Of a stretch of 64,000 nt of DNA, positions 26,999 to 36,351 are shown piece after piece; within the stretch, counting starts at the first letter, position 1, and each line of letters begins with the position of its first letter. The notes beneath the pieces are model-generated. The model was given only the letters and a program-made list of their open reading frames with translations. It had not been told where the DNA came from and did no database searches. The stretch comes from Oscillatoria acuminata PCC 6304 (GTDB lineage Bacteria > Cyanobacteriota > Cyanobacteriia > Cyanobacteriales > Laspinemataceae): positions 2,976,001 to 3,040,000 of the forward strand of contig NC_019693.1 in the NCBI RefSeq assembly GCF_000317105.1, written 5' to 3'. The position numbers and the translations under genes were made by a program.

Positions 26999-28879
26999 TT
27001 AATTGGGAGTGTGACGTCCGATAAAAGCTCCATAAGGGTCGTAAAGTTCCAGGGGTAGCTGGGCGTTATCGGCGATCGCTTCTAAGGCACTTCGGAGGGT
27101 CTTGACGTGCAGATCCAAGCCTTGACGGACTTTCGGGTCAGGGTTTGTACTGGCAACGGTAGCGGTTTGTTGAATTTTCCGAATATAGTCCGCACTTAAC
27201 CACACACTGATGACACTATCGGTCAAGGTATATTCACAAACTTTGGGATTGCCTTGACAGGTATTGTTCAGATCCGCCCGAGTTTTGGCGATCAGGTTGG
27301 CTTTTTTGAGTTCCTCTTGCGCCACTTCTCGTTGTGCCTTGAACTCCTGGAGAGAGGCAGCAGTTTTGGGGTAGTAATAGGTGCCGGTGGGGACTTGTTC
27401 GGCGGAAGCAACGGCCTGGTTCCACTGGTCTACCGCTTGGGACCATTGATTATTGCGGGTGGCATTTTCGGCGCGATCGGCAGCGAGAATGGCTTCTTCA
27501 TACGCCTCTGTCGCAATTTTCTCCTTGGTTTTGCGATCGCGCGAAAGTTCAAGCTGCGATCGATAACTCGGCAAAAGTTGACTCGCTTCCTGATAGGCCA
27601 TCGTGCCTCGCGGTAGGGCCTCTAATTGTTGAATTACCTGTTCCCAACTGGTATAGATGGTTTCCCAGCTTTCCACAGATTGAGCGACACCACTGCGCGC
27701 TTGAGCAACTTTAGCGACGGAGAGAATCCCCTGCATTTGTTCGCGTCCAGTTTTTTCAGCCTGAATCCGCCCTTGAATTTCGGTTAAATTAGCGCGATAA
27801 GTGGGTAATTTTTCTAAGGCTAGAGGATACACCGGACTATCCGGGGGAACGGATTCCAGAAGGGCGATCGCCTGTTGCCAGTTGGCAGCAACCCCCTCCC
27901 AAACTTGCAAGGGATGGGGGGGATTTTTCCCTTGAGCAACCGCACTCAAGGCGCTATCCAAGGCATTGACCATTTCATCCAAACCAGCGGTGAGGTTGCG
28001 ATTTCGGCGGAGTAGGCGTTGAGCGGTGCCGTAATCTTTGGACCAGAGGGGAATTTCAGCTAACAGTTGACTGGCGGCGGTGAGTTGCCCTTTGGCGGCT
28101 TGAATTTGTTGTTGATATTGAGCCGATTGCAGCAGTTGGGCAGAATCCTGGGTCAACTCGTTGGCGGTGACGATTTCCTGACAGGTGCCGATCGCGCAAG
28201 GACGAGACAGAGCATAAAACGTGGCTGACCCCAGGACTAGGGCAACGGAAGCACAAGCACTAAAGGGCAGTAACCAGGAACTAGGACGGTTTCTGGACTT
28301 CCGTTGCCGTTGCTGTGGCCGTTGCTGGGGTCGTTGCCGTGGGGCTCGTCGTTGCCGTTGCCGTTGTGGTTCCGGTTCGAGTTGCTCGTCAAACGCTTCC
28401 TCTGGTGGCGGCGTATCAAAGGGATTGAGGGGAAAAGCGGCGGCAGCCAAATCCATTGCCTGCCTTGCCTCTTGACTCACCGATGGTGCGGTTTCCCGGG
28501 GATTGGGGGCGCTATGGGGAAGGCGATCGAGCAGGAGTACGGGTTGGCCCCCTTGCGGATCCATGATTGCCCCGAGGGGTTGGGGCGTTTTGAAGGCATG
28601 GTAAGCATAGGGGTTTTTTTGACCCTTGACTCTGAGGTAGAGTCGCAATTGACCTGGGAGATAGCCCACCAAAGCCAGAATCGCTTGTTGAATCGCTTTA
28701 AAGGTCGGTGGCAGGTCCAGTTTGACCTCCGGAGTATGTTCTCCGAGGACGATTAAATTTCCTTGTTTGTAGGCACAGCGAATTCGCAACGGCAAATTTT
28801 CCGGCAATTCAGCGTGCAAGCGTTCTTCGATGAGTTCGGCGATCATTTTTAAATCGCCTGGGCGGACTGCGGTTGTCAT
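26999..28879 (-). CDS. Unknown membrane-anchored coiled-coil protein
   Basis: A 626-residue protein that I cannot assign to a named family. A folded N-terminal domain (residues 1-100) contains ELIEERLHAELPENLPLRIR and a strand-rich part ending RLYLRVKGQKNPYAYHAF. A linker rich in Arg, Gln and Pro (about 165-195) follows, encoded by repeats of a CGTTGCCG-like triplet pattern. One transmembrane helix lies near 200-222 (LPFSACASVALVLGSATFYA). The long C-terminal part is helical, with repeated W-x-x-A/Q-I-x-x-L units such as VAANWQQAIALLESVPPDSP and IYTSWEQVIQQLEALP, about 70 residues apart, resembling TPR-like or PATAN-less helical repeats. Topology suggests a cytoplasmic N-terminus and periplasmic repeats. 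It has its own terminator. Confidence 0.8.
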   Translation of the reverse strand: MTTAVRPGDLKMIAELIEERLHAELPENLPLRIRCAYKQGNLIVLGEHTPEVKLDLPPTFKAIQQAILALVGYLPGQLRLYLRVKGQKNPYAYHAFKTPQPLGAIMDPQGGQPVLLLDRLPHSAPNPRETAPSVSQEARQAMDLAAAAFPLNPFDTPPPEEAFDEQLEPEPQRQRQRRAPRQRPQQRPQQRQRKSRNRPSSWLLPFSACASVALVLGSATFYALSRPCAIGTCQEIVTANELTQDSAQLLQSAQYQQQIQAAKGQLTAASQLLAEIPLWSKDYGTAQRLLRRNRNLTAGLDEMVNALDSALSAVAQGKNPPHPLQVWEGVAANWQQAIALLESVPPDSPVYPLALEKLPTYRANLTEIQGRIQAEKTGREQMQGILSVAKVAQARSGVAQSVESWETIYTSWEQVIQQLEALPRGTMAYQEASQLLPSYRSQLELSRDRKTKEKIATEAYEEAILAADRAENATRNNQWSQAVDQWNQAVASAEQVPTGTYYYPKTAASLQEFKAQREVAQEELKKANLIAKTRADLNNTCQGNPKVCEYTLTDSVISVWLSADYIRKIQQTATVASTNPDPKVRQGLDLHVKTLRSALEAIADNAQLPLELYDPYGAFIGRHTPN

Positions 28880-29404
28880 AAGTTTTTACCCCCGGTACAC
28901 ATCCTGTTAGTGCAGGTTTGGTGCTTACCGGCACGGGTTACGAACTGGCAAGCCTTTAAGTTAATTAACTAGATAGCATACAACATCCTCCAAACGGTCA
29001 GATGTTAGCTTTTTTTGACGCAACCAGGGTAAACGGTGTTGAGGTAACGACTGGCAAGGGTTTGGGCGAGTCCGGTCCTCGGGCAGTCGCCCTCGGGGGG
29101 TGACCGAATGTGGTATTCTATCAAGTTTGGTGGGTTTGAGACTTAACAAATCCCAATTAGAGATAGCCAATCCCATAGCCAACACCGGCGATCGCAAGTC
29201 AGGTCAGCCGGAGGCGCTCCTACCCTCACCCTCAATCCTTCCTGGATTGGGACTTTTATCAAAAGTAGGCCACACTACAAACGGAGTAAACCCCAGACAT
29301 TGAGAGGCCCAGAATTGCGATAATTTAAACTGGCTTTGATGCCTTTATTGTTCAGCTTATTGTTTAGCTTTTGATCGTTCACACCCACCGTTTTTCATAC
29401 ATTC
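28880..29404. other. Divergent intergenic region before sucC
   Basis: The 525 bp between the divergent genes hold no convincing open frame or known RNA. The sequence near 29200-29260 (CTACCCTCACCCTCAATCC) resembles the CCCTCACC-type repeats seen elsewhere. Promoters for both genes are expected here. Confidence 0.4.
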
Positions 29405-30589
29405 ATGGATTTATTAGAGTATCAAGCAAAAGAATTATTCAGGGAAATGGGCATCCCAGTTTTGCCCTCGCAACGGATTGACCATCCCAAAGATTTAAAG
29501 GGACTCAAGATTCCCTATCCCGTTGTCCTCAAATCCCAAGTTCGTGCAGGAGGGCGAGGGAGAGCAGGTGGCATCAAGTTTGTGGCGAATACGATTGATG
29601 CGGTGGCAGCGGCTCAAAATATTTTTCACCTTCCCATCAATACGGAATATCCCGAGGTGCTTTTAGCTGAGGCTAAATATGACACCGATCGCGAATTTTA
29701 TCTAGCAGTGGTCCTCGATCGCGCCGCCCGTCGCCCCCTGTTATTGGGGTCGAGCCAAGGAGGGACCAGTACGGAATTGGCGATGGAACAGATGCAGCAG
29801 GTTGTCGTGGATGAAGGATTTTCGCCCTTTTATGCCCGTCGCTTAACCCTGAAGATGGGTTGCACGGGTCCCCTGATTGAGGCGGTGAGCGATATCATCG
29901 AAAAAATGTATCTGCTGTTTGTGGAGAAGGATTTGGACCTGGTGGAAATCAATCCCCTGGGAATTAGTCCTGGGGGGGAAGTGATGGCCCTTGATGGCAA
30001 GGTGACGGTGAATGATGAGGCCCTTGGACGCCATTCGAGTTTGTTACAGTTGTTTCCGAAGATTCAGCCCGATGATGGATTGGTTGCAGAGTCTGGTTCG
30101 GCAGGGATGGCGGTGCCACCGGAATTGAAGTTTGTGGAACTGGATGGGAATATTGGCCTGTTATGTAATGGGGCGGGCCTGACGATGGCGACCCTAGATT
30201 TAGTGTATGCGGCAGGAGGCAAACCTGCTAATTTTGTGAATATTGGTGGAGAATGTCGTTGGGATTTGACCCCGGAACTCCTGTGCGATCGCATCAAGCT
30301 CGGGTTGGCCCTGGTGAGTCAGAAGAAAAATGTCAAGGTGGTTTTGGTAAATTTGCTCGGGGGTTTATGTTCCTGCACTCAGGCAGTGGAGGCGATCGCC
30401 CATTACCAAAAACAGAGTCAGCGAGAAACCGCCACGGGAAATCCTCAAACCCAGATCAAAGTGATCGTGCGCTTATATGGGAGCGAAATTGACCAAGCGC
30501 GAGAAATTTTGCAGGCGGTAGATATCACGGTGGTGGAAAACTTGGATGAGGCGATCGCCTTGTCCGTGTCGTTGGCAACAAAGGGCTAA
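29405..30589 (+). CDS. sucC: Succinate-CoA ligase beta subunit
   Basis: The nucleotide-binding beta subunit of succinyl-CoA synthetase (ADP- or GDP-forming), which couples succinyl-CoA cleavage to ATP or GTP synthesis in the TCA cycle. It has 394 residues. The ATP-grasp N-terminus reads MDLLEYQAKELFREMGIPV and continues with VLKSQVRAGGRGRAGGIK. The domain LLFVEKDLDLVEINPLGI carries metal ligands, and the C-terminal part contains IGLLCNGAGLTMATLD and NIGGECRWDL. The C-terminal phospho-His loop contact region (VNLLGGLCSCTQ) differs slightly from E. coli (VNIFGGIVRC). It is followed after 10 bp by sucD, so the two form an operon. Confidence 0.93.
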   Translation: MDLLEYQAKELFREMGIPVLPSQRIDHPKDLKGLKIPYPVVLKSQVRAGGRGRAGGIKFVANTIDAVAAAQNIFHLPINTEYPEVLLAEAKYDTDREFYLAVVLDRAARRPLLLGSSQGGTSTELAMEQMQQVVVDEGFSPFYARRLTLKMGCTGPLIEAVSDIIEKMYLLFVEKDLDLVEINPLGISPGGEVMALDGKVTVNDEALGRHSSLLQLFPKIQPDDGLVAESGSAGMAVPPELKFVELDGNIGLLCNGAGLTMATLDLVYAAGGKPANFVNIGGECRWDLTPELLCDRIKLGLALVSQKKNVKVVLVNLLGGLCSCTQAVEAIAHYQKQSQRETATGNPQTQIKVIVRLYGSEIDQAREILQAVDITVVENLDEAIALSVSLATKG

Positions 30590-30599
30590 AGGAGGGTTG

Positions 30600-31517
30600 A
30601 TGAATTTTACGCCGGATACCAAAGTTTTAATTCAAGGCATTACTGATGTGATCGGTTCCACTCATGCGGCTTTAATGAAAGCGTATGGAACCAATGTGGT
30701 CGCTGGAATTAGTCCCGGTTGTGGGGGCCAAACGGTTCAAGAGATTCCCGTTTTTGATATGGTCGAACAGGCCCTCCGCAAGGTCGGTCCGGTGGATGTT
30801 ACGGTGATTTTTGTCAAACCTTACGCGGTCCTGGATGCAGCGTTGGAGGCGATCGGCGCTGGCATCCGGCAGATTATTATCATCACCGAGGGAATGCCGC
30901 CGCTGGATATGGTGAAACTGGTGAGAAAGGCGGAGGCGACGGATACCCTCGTTCTCGGTCCTAATACTCCGGGGATTATCGTCCCGGGAAAGGTGCTGTT
31001 GGGTATTCATAAAAGCAATTTTTATACCCCCGGTTCCGTGGGGTTAATCAGTCGCAGTGGCACTCTCACCTATGAAATTGCCCTCCAACTCACTCAAGCT
31101 AAATTAGGACAGTCGATCGCCGTCGGGATTGGCAGTGATGCAATTTTGGGTTCCTCCTTTGCCCAATGGCTGCAAATTTTGGATGAAGATGACCACACCG
31201 AGGCGATCGTCTTAGTCGGCGAAATTGGCGGCAGTAGTGAAGAGGAAGCTGCACAGTATATCGCCGCTGCCATTGATAAACCCGTAGTAGCTTATGTCGC
31301 CGGTCATCATGCACCAAAAGGCAAGCGCCTCGGTCATGCCGGGGATATTATGGCGGCCCGCCTTTCTACAGGGAAAACCTTTAACATTATCGGCGCTGAT
31401 CCTGATACCGCTCAAAGCAAAATTCAGGCATTTAAGTCCGCAAAAATTCCCGTAGCTTCCAGTCCTGCCGAAATTCCCAATCTGGTTAAAAAAGTCCTGA
31501 AACAAAAGAAAAAGTAA
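30600..31517 (+). CDS. sucD: Succinate-CoA ligase alpha subunit
   Basis: The CoA-binding, phosphohistidine-carrying alpha subunit, 305 residues long from ATG 30600. A strong AGGAGG at 30590-30595 precedes this ATG. The frame also runs back into sucC, but those extra residues are not family-like. Motifs are TKVLIQGITDVIGSTHAALM, the CoA region KPYAVLDAALEAIGAGI, ITEGMP, GPNTPGIIVPG, SRSGTLTYEIALQL, and the phosphohistidine loop RLGHAGDIMA. Its product pairs with SucC directly upstream. Confidence 0.94.
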   Translation: MNFTPDTKVLIQGITDVIGSTHAALMKAYGTNVVAGISPGCGGQTVQEIPVFDMVEQALRKVGPVDVTVIFVKPYAVLDAALEAIGAGIRQIIIITEGMPPLDMVKLVRKAEATDTLVLGPNTPGIIVPGKVLLGIHKSNFYTPGSVGLISRSGTLTYEIALQLTQAKLGQSIAVGIGSDAILGSSFAQWLQILDEDDHTEAIVLVGEIGGSSEEEAAQYIAAAIDKPVVAYVAGHHAPKGKRLGHAGDIMAARLSTGKTFNIIGADPDTAQSKIQAFKSAKIPVASSPAEIPNLVKKVLKQKKK

Positions 31518-31652
31518 GGGTAATTTTAGGACAAAATTTCTCCCCCTCAAGGGAGGAATTTGAAAAGATTTAGCCTGTTCAGGCGGGCTAAATTAAGGGA
31601 TTATTTAACCAATAATTTGGTTTCAATTTGTCACTCCTGATTCTGTCATCAA

Positions 31653-32990
31653 ATGGATAGTGCAACCGTTAGTTCAATTCAATATTTAGAAATCAAAGCA
31701 GCCTCTTTATTGCTGTATCAAGGGGTGTTTCGCAGTGAACTGGGGAAATCTTATCTAAAACTGATCCAGTTGATTTATGAAAGTTCCGGGGGAGGCGCGG
31801 GAGGACGAGTGGGATTAAATTGTCTGAAGGCTTATGGCTGCTGGTTTAAACGCTTGGCGGCAGAAGAAATGAGCTGGCAAGACTATCTAGTAAATCGCAT
31901 CCTGAAAGACGAAAATCCCTTTACCTACCAGGTGCAACGGAAGCCGTTTGAAGAAATTCCGCCATCGTTAATTGCGGCAGTCAAACATGATTTAGAGGGA
32001 TTGCAATGTTTTTATGACTGTGACGGCGATCGCCTCCGTCAGTGGGTAGAATCCGCCAGTGGTATCCCCATTCCCCCCTTAGTCTGGACCTCATCTTTTC
32101 CGGAATCTCAGGCGATGGAAGAATTGCCCCTGGGTTCACCCGAACGGGCGATCGCAGCCCTAAAATCTTCAAAAAAATGGCCTGATACTCTCCAGGAGTT
32201 AGTTGCCTATTACCAAACACAGGGTACCGGGCAATTTACAGAGTATCAAGCCTTTACTTGGCAGTCAGGGAAACTAAAAACCATCCCACACCCTGACCCG
32301 GTGCGGTTGACGCAATTAGTGGGCTATGAGTTCCAGCGCGAGACTTTACAAAAAAACACCGAATTCTTATTAGCCGGTAAACCCGCATTAAATGTTTTAC
32401 TCTATGGCAGTCGGGGAACGGGCAAATCTTCCTTAGTCAAGGGATTATTAAATGAATATAGCGAGAAAGGGTTGCGATTAATTGAAATCCCCAAATCTCA
32501 GCTTGAACATTTACCTGAAATTGTCGATGAACTCCGCGATGCCCTTCAGAAATTTATTATTTTTGTCGATGATTTATCCTTTGAGGAAGATGACGATTCC
32601 TTTAAGGCATTAAAAGTAATTTTAGAAGGCACTCTGACTGCCCGTCCGCCCAATGTAGTCGTCTATGCCACCTCTAACCGTCGTCATTTAGTCCGGGAGT
32701 TTTTTGAAGAGAGACCCCGCCCCTCTCAGGCGGATGAAGTTCATGCTTGGGATACTCTCCAAGAAAAACTTTCCTTTAGCGATCGCTTTGGATTAACCTT
32801 AACCTTTGAACCGGCTAATCAAGACAAATATCTGGCGATCGTCCGTCATTTAGCCACAGAAGCCGGATTAAAATTATCCCCGGAAGACTTAGAGTTTCAA
32901 GCCTTACAATGGGCTACTCGCCATAATGGTCGTTCCGGACGTACCGCCCGTCAATTCGTGGATTTTCTGCGATCGGAACAAGGGATGTAA
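31653..32990 (+). CDS. DUF815-family AAA+ ATPase
   Basis: This 445-residue protein has an N-terminal helical half (residues 1-225) without clear family, followed by an ATPase module. Walker A is YGSRGTGKSSLVKGLLNEY (around residue 252), Walker B is FIIFVDDLSFE, sensor 1 is VVVYATSNRRHLV, and the C-terminal lid ends GRSGRTARQFVDFL. This fits DUF815, an uncharacterised AAA+ family found widely in bacteria. It is a single gene, 135 bp after sucD. A hairpin at 31570-31592 (TTTAGCC/GGCTAAA) separates them and may be the sucCD terminator. Confidence 0.88.
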   Translation: MDSATVSSIQYLEIKAASLLLYQGVFRSELGKSYLKLIQLIYESSGGGAGGRVGLNCLKAYGCWFKRLAAEEMSWQDYLVNRILKDENPFTYQVQRKPFEEIPPSLIAAVKHDLEGLQCFYDCDGDRLRQWVESASGIPIPPLVWTSSFPESQAMEELPLGSPERAIAALKSSKKWPDTLQELVAYYQTQGTGQFTEYQAFTWQSGKLKTIPHPDPVRLTQLVGYEFQRETLQKNTEFLLAGKPALNVLLYGSRGTGKSSLVKGLLNEYSEKGLRLIEIPKSQLEHLPEIVDELRDALQKFIIFVDDLSFEEDDDSFKALKVILEGTLTARPPNVVVYATSNRRHLVREFFEERPRPSQADEVHAWDTLQEKLSFSDRFGLTLTFEPANQDKYLAIVRHLATEAGLKLSPEDLEFQALQWATRHNGRSGRTARQFVDFLRSEQGM

Positions 32991-32997
32991 TTATAGA

Positions 32998-33310
32998 GTA
33001 TCTTAATTTTGAGAAGAGACCTAACCCCCCAGCCCCCTTCCCTAAGAGGGAAGGGGGAGAAGAGGAAGAGTTGTTTTTTAGGTTAATCTATCGGACTTGA
33101 TATAATTACAGGCAGCATCTCAATTTTGAAAAGAGACCTCTCCCCGGCCCTCTCCTAAGAGGAGAGGGAGAATAAAGTCTTTCTCCCCCTTCCCTCTTAG
33201 GGAAGGGGGCTGGGGGGTTAGGTCTCTTTACAGGGGGAATTTACCTCTTTCTCCCCCTTCCCTCTTAGGGAAGGGGGCTGGGGGGTTAGGTCTCTTTCCC
33301 AAATTGAATT
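32998..33310. repeat. Cluster of GAGACC(TAACCCCCC) hairpin repeats
   Basis: Four copies of the family lie head to tail or inverted. The copy at about 32998-33061 reads AAGAGACCTAACCCCCC, then CCTTCCCTAAGAGGGAAGG. A variant at 33112-33171 has CCTCTCCTAAGAGGAGAGG. Two inverted copies lie at 33181-33230 and 33250-33306. Together they make a structured, gene-free 310-bp block between convergent genes. Confidence 0.85.
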
Positions 33311-33319
33311 CCTCCCTAA

Positions 33320-33790
33320 TCACATCTCCTCATTAAACACCGGATGGACCTTTTGAATTAACGATTGCTCCCACATTTGTAGGGTTTCTGCGGTCACCAT
33401 TCCAGGCAGCAAAGTAAAAGTTCTAATCAGAATTTCAATGCCCAACTTGTGCATCTTGCCAAACATCGGCACTTGATGATTGGACTTCCATCGCTGACTG
33501 ATACTGGTGGTGGCAATGCCAATATAAACTAAATTTTCCGTCCATTTTCCCTTGGCATCATAGATGATAAAATAGACGAAATATAAGCCAGGGAAATCCG
33601 GGAGTTGATGGAGTCCCTCCTCATTGACCACATCTTTAAAATCAACATATTGCAAATGATATCCGGCCCACTCGGAAATCTGTTCCGGAGTTAGGGAGTC
33701 AAAAGGATTGAGGGTGGAAAGGGGAACGAGAGAACTTTCAGTAGCCATACTTCGGGACATATCTTTTAAAGCGATCGCATCAGTCATCAT
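33320..33790 (-). CDS. GIY-YIG-like domain protein
   Basis: A 156-residue protein. A segment of about 65-120 reads GLYFVYFIIYDAKGKW, then LVYIGIATTSISQRWKSNHQ, matching the GxY/YIG core plus the downstream Arg/His region of GIY-YIG nucleases. A Glu in MWEQSLIQKVHPVFNEE near the end may be the metal ligand. It stands alone with no nuclease partner domain, so it may be a small nuclease, or a remnant of a homing or repair-type module. The start could be the first ATG (33790) or an internal Met near residue 15; there is no clear ribosome site. Confidence 0.65.
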   Translation of the reverse strand: MMTDAIALKDMSRSMATESSLVPLSTLNPFDSLTPEQISEWAGYHLQYVDFKDVVNEEGLHQLPDFPGLYFVYFIIYDAKGKWTENLVYIGIATTSISQRWKSNHQVPMFGKMHKLGIEILIRTFTLLPGMVTAETLQMWEQSLIQKVHPVFNEEM

Positions 33791-33978
33791 GATTTGCTGA
33801 TATTTCAGCCAAGTGATTGAGGATTAGGTTACTCTATATCCTTGACGGAATGATTTATCGTAAGTTTATCTAGGTCAGGACTCCAGGGTTCTCCGGTTTA
33901 GGGCGATTACCCCAGGGATACTCCAAGTTTGAGGCCCCGATGGACAAATTGATTGTATGTTGACACCCAAGGAATGCC

Positions 33979-34566
33979 ATGATTTCAACTGAGCCCACGT
34001 TATATTTTATTGCACTTTTGCCCCCGGAGGCAATTCAAGAAGAAGTCACTGGATACAAACAGCACTTTGCTGAGAACTACCAAACTCGTCAGGCCCTCAA
34101 GTCTCCCCCCCATGTGACCCTACAACCCCCTTTTGAATGGGAGGTGCAAAAACAGGGACTACTCGAAGAATTTCTCAGAGGGTTTGCCGAGGTTCGGGCA
34201 CCTGTGCCGATGGTCCTGTCGGGGTTTGGTTCGTTTCCGCCCCGAGTGGTTTATATTAATGTCAAGAAAACGCCAGAATTATTGTTGTTTCAGTCGGAGT
34301 TAGCGACGGATCTCAACTCGTCCCTGGGAATTTATGACCCGAAATCTAAGGGGCGATCGTTTTCCCCGCACATGACGATCGCCTTTAAAGATCTTAGACG
34401 GCATCATTTTAATATGGGATGGGCCGAATTTAAAGACCGAGAATTGTACTATGAATGTTCATCTAGTCATCTAACTTTGCTGGTGTTTCAGGACAGGCGG
34501 TGGCATATTTGTGGACAATTTCCCTTAAAAGCTCAAGTTGCTCAACCCTTAGCTGAACCAAATTAA
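33979..34566 (+). CDS. 2H phosphoesterase (2'-5' RNA ligase-like)
   Basis: This 195-residue protein of the 2H phosphoesterase superfamily carries two HxT/S motifs: HVTLQPPF (around residue 47) and HMTIAF (around residue 132). Members hydrolyse or form 2',3'-cyclic or 2'-5' phosphate bonds in RNA; the cellular substrate of this one is unknown. It starts at ATG 33979 and ends before a hairpin terminator. The genes on each side are unrelated. Confidence 0.88.
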   Translation: MISTEPTLYFIALLPPEAIQEEVTGYKQHFAENYQTRQALKSPPHVTLQPPFEWEVQKQGLLEEFLRGFAEVRAPVPMVLSGFGSFPPRVVYINVKKTPELLLFQSELATDLNSSLGIYDPKSKGRSFSPHMTIAFKDLRRHHFNMGWAEFKDRELYYECSSSHLTLLVFQDRRWHICGQFPLKAQVAQPLAEPN

Positions 34567-34602
34567 ACCCCACAGCAACCTGTCCCGATTCTCATCCTTT
34601 TA

Positions 34603-34624
34603 TTCCCGCTTAGGCGGGAATTTA
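34603..34624 (+). terminator. Terminator-like hairpin
   Basis: TTCCCGC-TTAG-GCGGGAA followed by TTT, 37 bp after the stop of the 2H phosphoesterase gene. Confidence 0.65.
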
Positions 34625-34880
34625 GACCCAATTCGGTTTTTTAAAATCGGGTTTTTCTATAGCGGAAATCCGCTAGGGTGGAGGTTTTTACTTAACGGGA
34701 TCAGAATTAATTGACCATCGGGCGATCGCTTCATCATCTATCCCCACCGAGTGAGCATTGCTTCCCCCTTTTGGCAGAGTGCACCGGAGTTCCTCCTCGC
34801 TAAAGTGGTCAACAGACTTATTTGTTATTCGCGAGTTGCCCCTAATCGGGACGACTCCGATGGAGTTGAGGAAAAAAATT

Positions 34881-35600
34881 ATGTCATCCACATCCGATTC
34901 GGTTCCCAATTCTCAATCGCGATCGCCTGAAAATACCTCCATGAGCGATACCGAGCGTTGGGGTTCCTTGATTGGCGGCGGCGCAATGGTTTTAATGGGA
35001 TTGCAACGAGCTTCATTACGCGGTGCTTTACTCGCGATCGCTGGTGGTGGTTTAGCCTATCGTGCTGCCACCTCTGAAACAGGTTTAAAATCTGCCGTCG
35101 AGTCGGCGATTCAAGGCACGGATAAAATCTCCGTTGAACAAACCGTCACGATCGCCAATCAGACTCCCGATGAACTCTACCACATCTGGCGCAATTTTGA
35201 AAATCTGCCCTTGTTTATGAAGCATCTCAAATCCGTCACAGTTCTGGATGAGACGCGCTCTCATTGGGTAACGGAAGCGCCTTTAAATACCACATTAGAA
35301 TGGGATGCTGAAATTATCACCGACCGGGAAAATCATCTAATTGCCTGGACTTCTGTTGAAGGTGCAGATATTGAAAATTCCGGATTTGTCCGCTTCCAAA
35401 CCGCCCCCAGAAACCGAGGCACTCAAGTCAAAGTTGTCCTAGAATACAAACCCCCCGGCGGCAAAATCACCGATGCCTTTGCTCATCTAGTGGGTCAATC
35501 CGCTGAACAGCAAATTCGCGATGATATTCGCGGCTTTAAAATGCTGGCAGAAGCTGGAGAAATTGCCACCATAGAAGGTCAGCCTTCTGGTGCTTCTTAA
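34881..35600 (+). CDS. SRPBCC (polyketide cyclase/dehydrase-like) protein
   Basis: The 239 residues contain a glycine-rich hydrophobic N-terminal segment (LIGGGAMVLMGLQRASLRGA, about residues 32-51), perhaps membrane-associated. An SRPBCC lipid-binding fold follows: VEQTVTIANQTPDELYHIWR and NLPLFMKHLKSV, with the C-terminal helix typical of this fold. I choose ATG 34881 because GAGG at 34868-34871 has suitable spacing; ATG 34860 is the alternative. It heads a co-oriented cluster with a small exported protein and a formaldehyde-dehydrogenase-like enzyme. Confidence 0.82.
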   Translation: MSSTSDSVPNSQSRSPENTSMSDTERWGSLIGGGAMVLMGLQRASLRGALLAIAGGGLAYRAATSETGLKSAVESAIQGTDKISVEQTVTIANQTPDELYHIWRNFENLPLFMKHLKSVTVLDETRSHWVTEAPLNTTLEWDAEIITDRENHLIAWTSVEGADIENSGFVRFQTAPRNRGTQVKVVLEYKPPGGKITDAFAHLVGQSAEQQIRDDIRGFKMLAEAGEIATIEGQPSGAS

Positions 35601-35721
35601 TTTAAGCCTAATTGAAATGAGGATTTATTCCTAAAGAAAGAGACAAAATTCCCTGATTATTGTTCAAATGAAAATAAGTTTTTGACCAAAAACTTGAAAA
35701 CCATTAAAACCAATTGAGCTT

Positions 35722-36087
35722 ATGAATTTAAACAGAACTTGGCTAAAAAATATTCGCCTCAATCGCACGATTGGCTGGTGTCTAGCCACCCTCACCTTGC
35801 TATTCGGATTTGCATTTGGAGGCATCACGGATAATAGCGCCCATGCCGCTAAATTAGTGACCCCTGAGTATAATCCTGAACAAGTAGACTCAGCTACGGT
35901 TAAGAAGATTAAAAACAGTGCTGAAGATTTCCCCAGTGAAGAAATTGGGGATACAGGTTTAAAAAATATTCGCAACTTGGGGAAAAATATTCCTAAAGTG
36001 ATCGAGCAGAATATTGATGAAACCCTGAATCCGGATAACCCCGATTCTCCAGGAACTCGGTCCTACACTCGTTCCGATCGCCGGTAA
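35722..36087 (+). CDS. Small exported protein, unknown
   Basis: The 121-residue protein starts with a Sec signal peptide: basic N-region (NRTWLKNIRLNR), hydrophobic core (WCLATLTLLFGFAFGG) and an AHA-AK cleavage site near residue 42. The mature part is small and charged, with a helix-prone section (SATVKKIKNSAEDF) and a Pro/Asp tail. I do not recognise a family. It sits between the SRPBCC gene and the formaldehyde-dehydrogenase-like gene, all on one strand. Confidence 0.65.
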   Translation: MNLNRTWLKNIRLNRTIGWCLATLTLLFGFAFGGITDNSAHAAKLVTPEYNPEQVDSATVKKIKNSAEDFPSEEIGDTGLKNIRNLGKNIPKVIEQNIDETLNPDNPDSPGTRSYTRSDRR

Positions 36088-36204
36088 TTGAGAGGGATGT
36101 CTCTACTCTGTGATATCCCAACCTTTCCGTTGGGGTTAGGGGAGAATACTGGGTAAAGTAGGGACAGTTTTCTTTTCCAAAATAGGGAAGAACCCCACCC
36201 TAAC

Positions 36205-36225
36205 CCTCCCCTTACCAAGGGGAGG
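36205..36225. repeat. CCTCCCCTT-ACC-AAGGGGAGG palindrome
   Basis: Nine-base perfect arms form this hairpin in the 264-bp gap after the small exported protein. It belongs to the general CCCTAACCCTCCCC repeat type of this genome and may also end transcription. Confidence 0.6.
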
Positions 36226-36351
36226 AAACCGGATTGATTTGGGGATGTAGAGAGAGCATCTTGCTCGCGATATTTACTACATAACCTGGAGCCTAAATCT
36301 GGGAAGCACTCTATAAATCCCCATTAATAAAAATTTAGGAGAATTCAAAAA

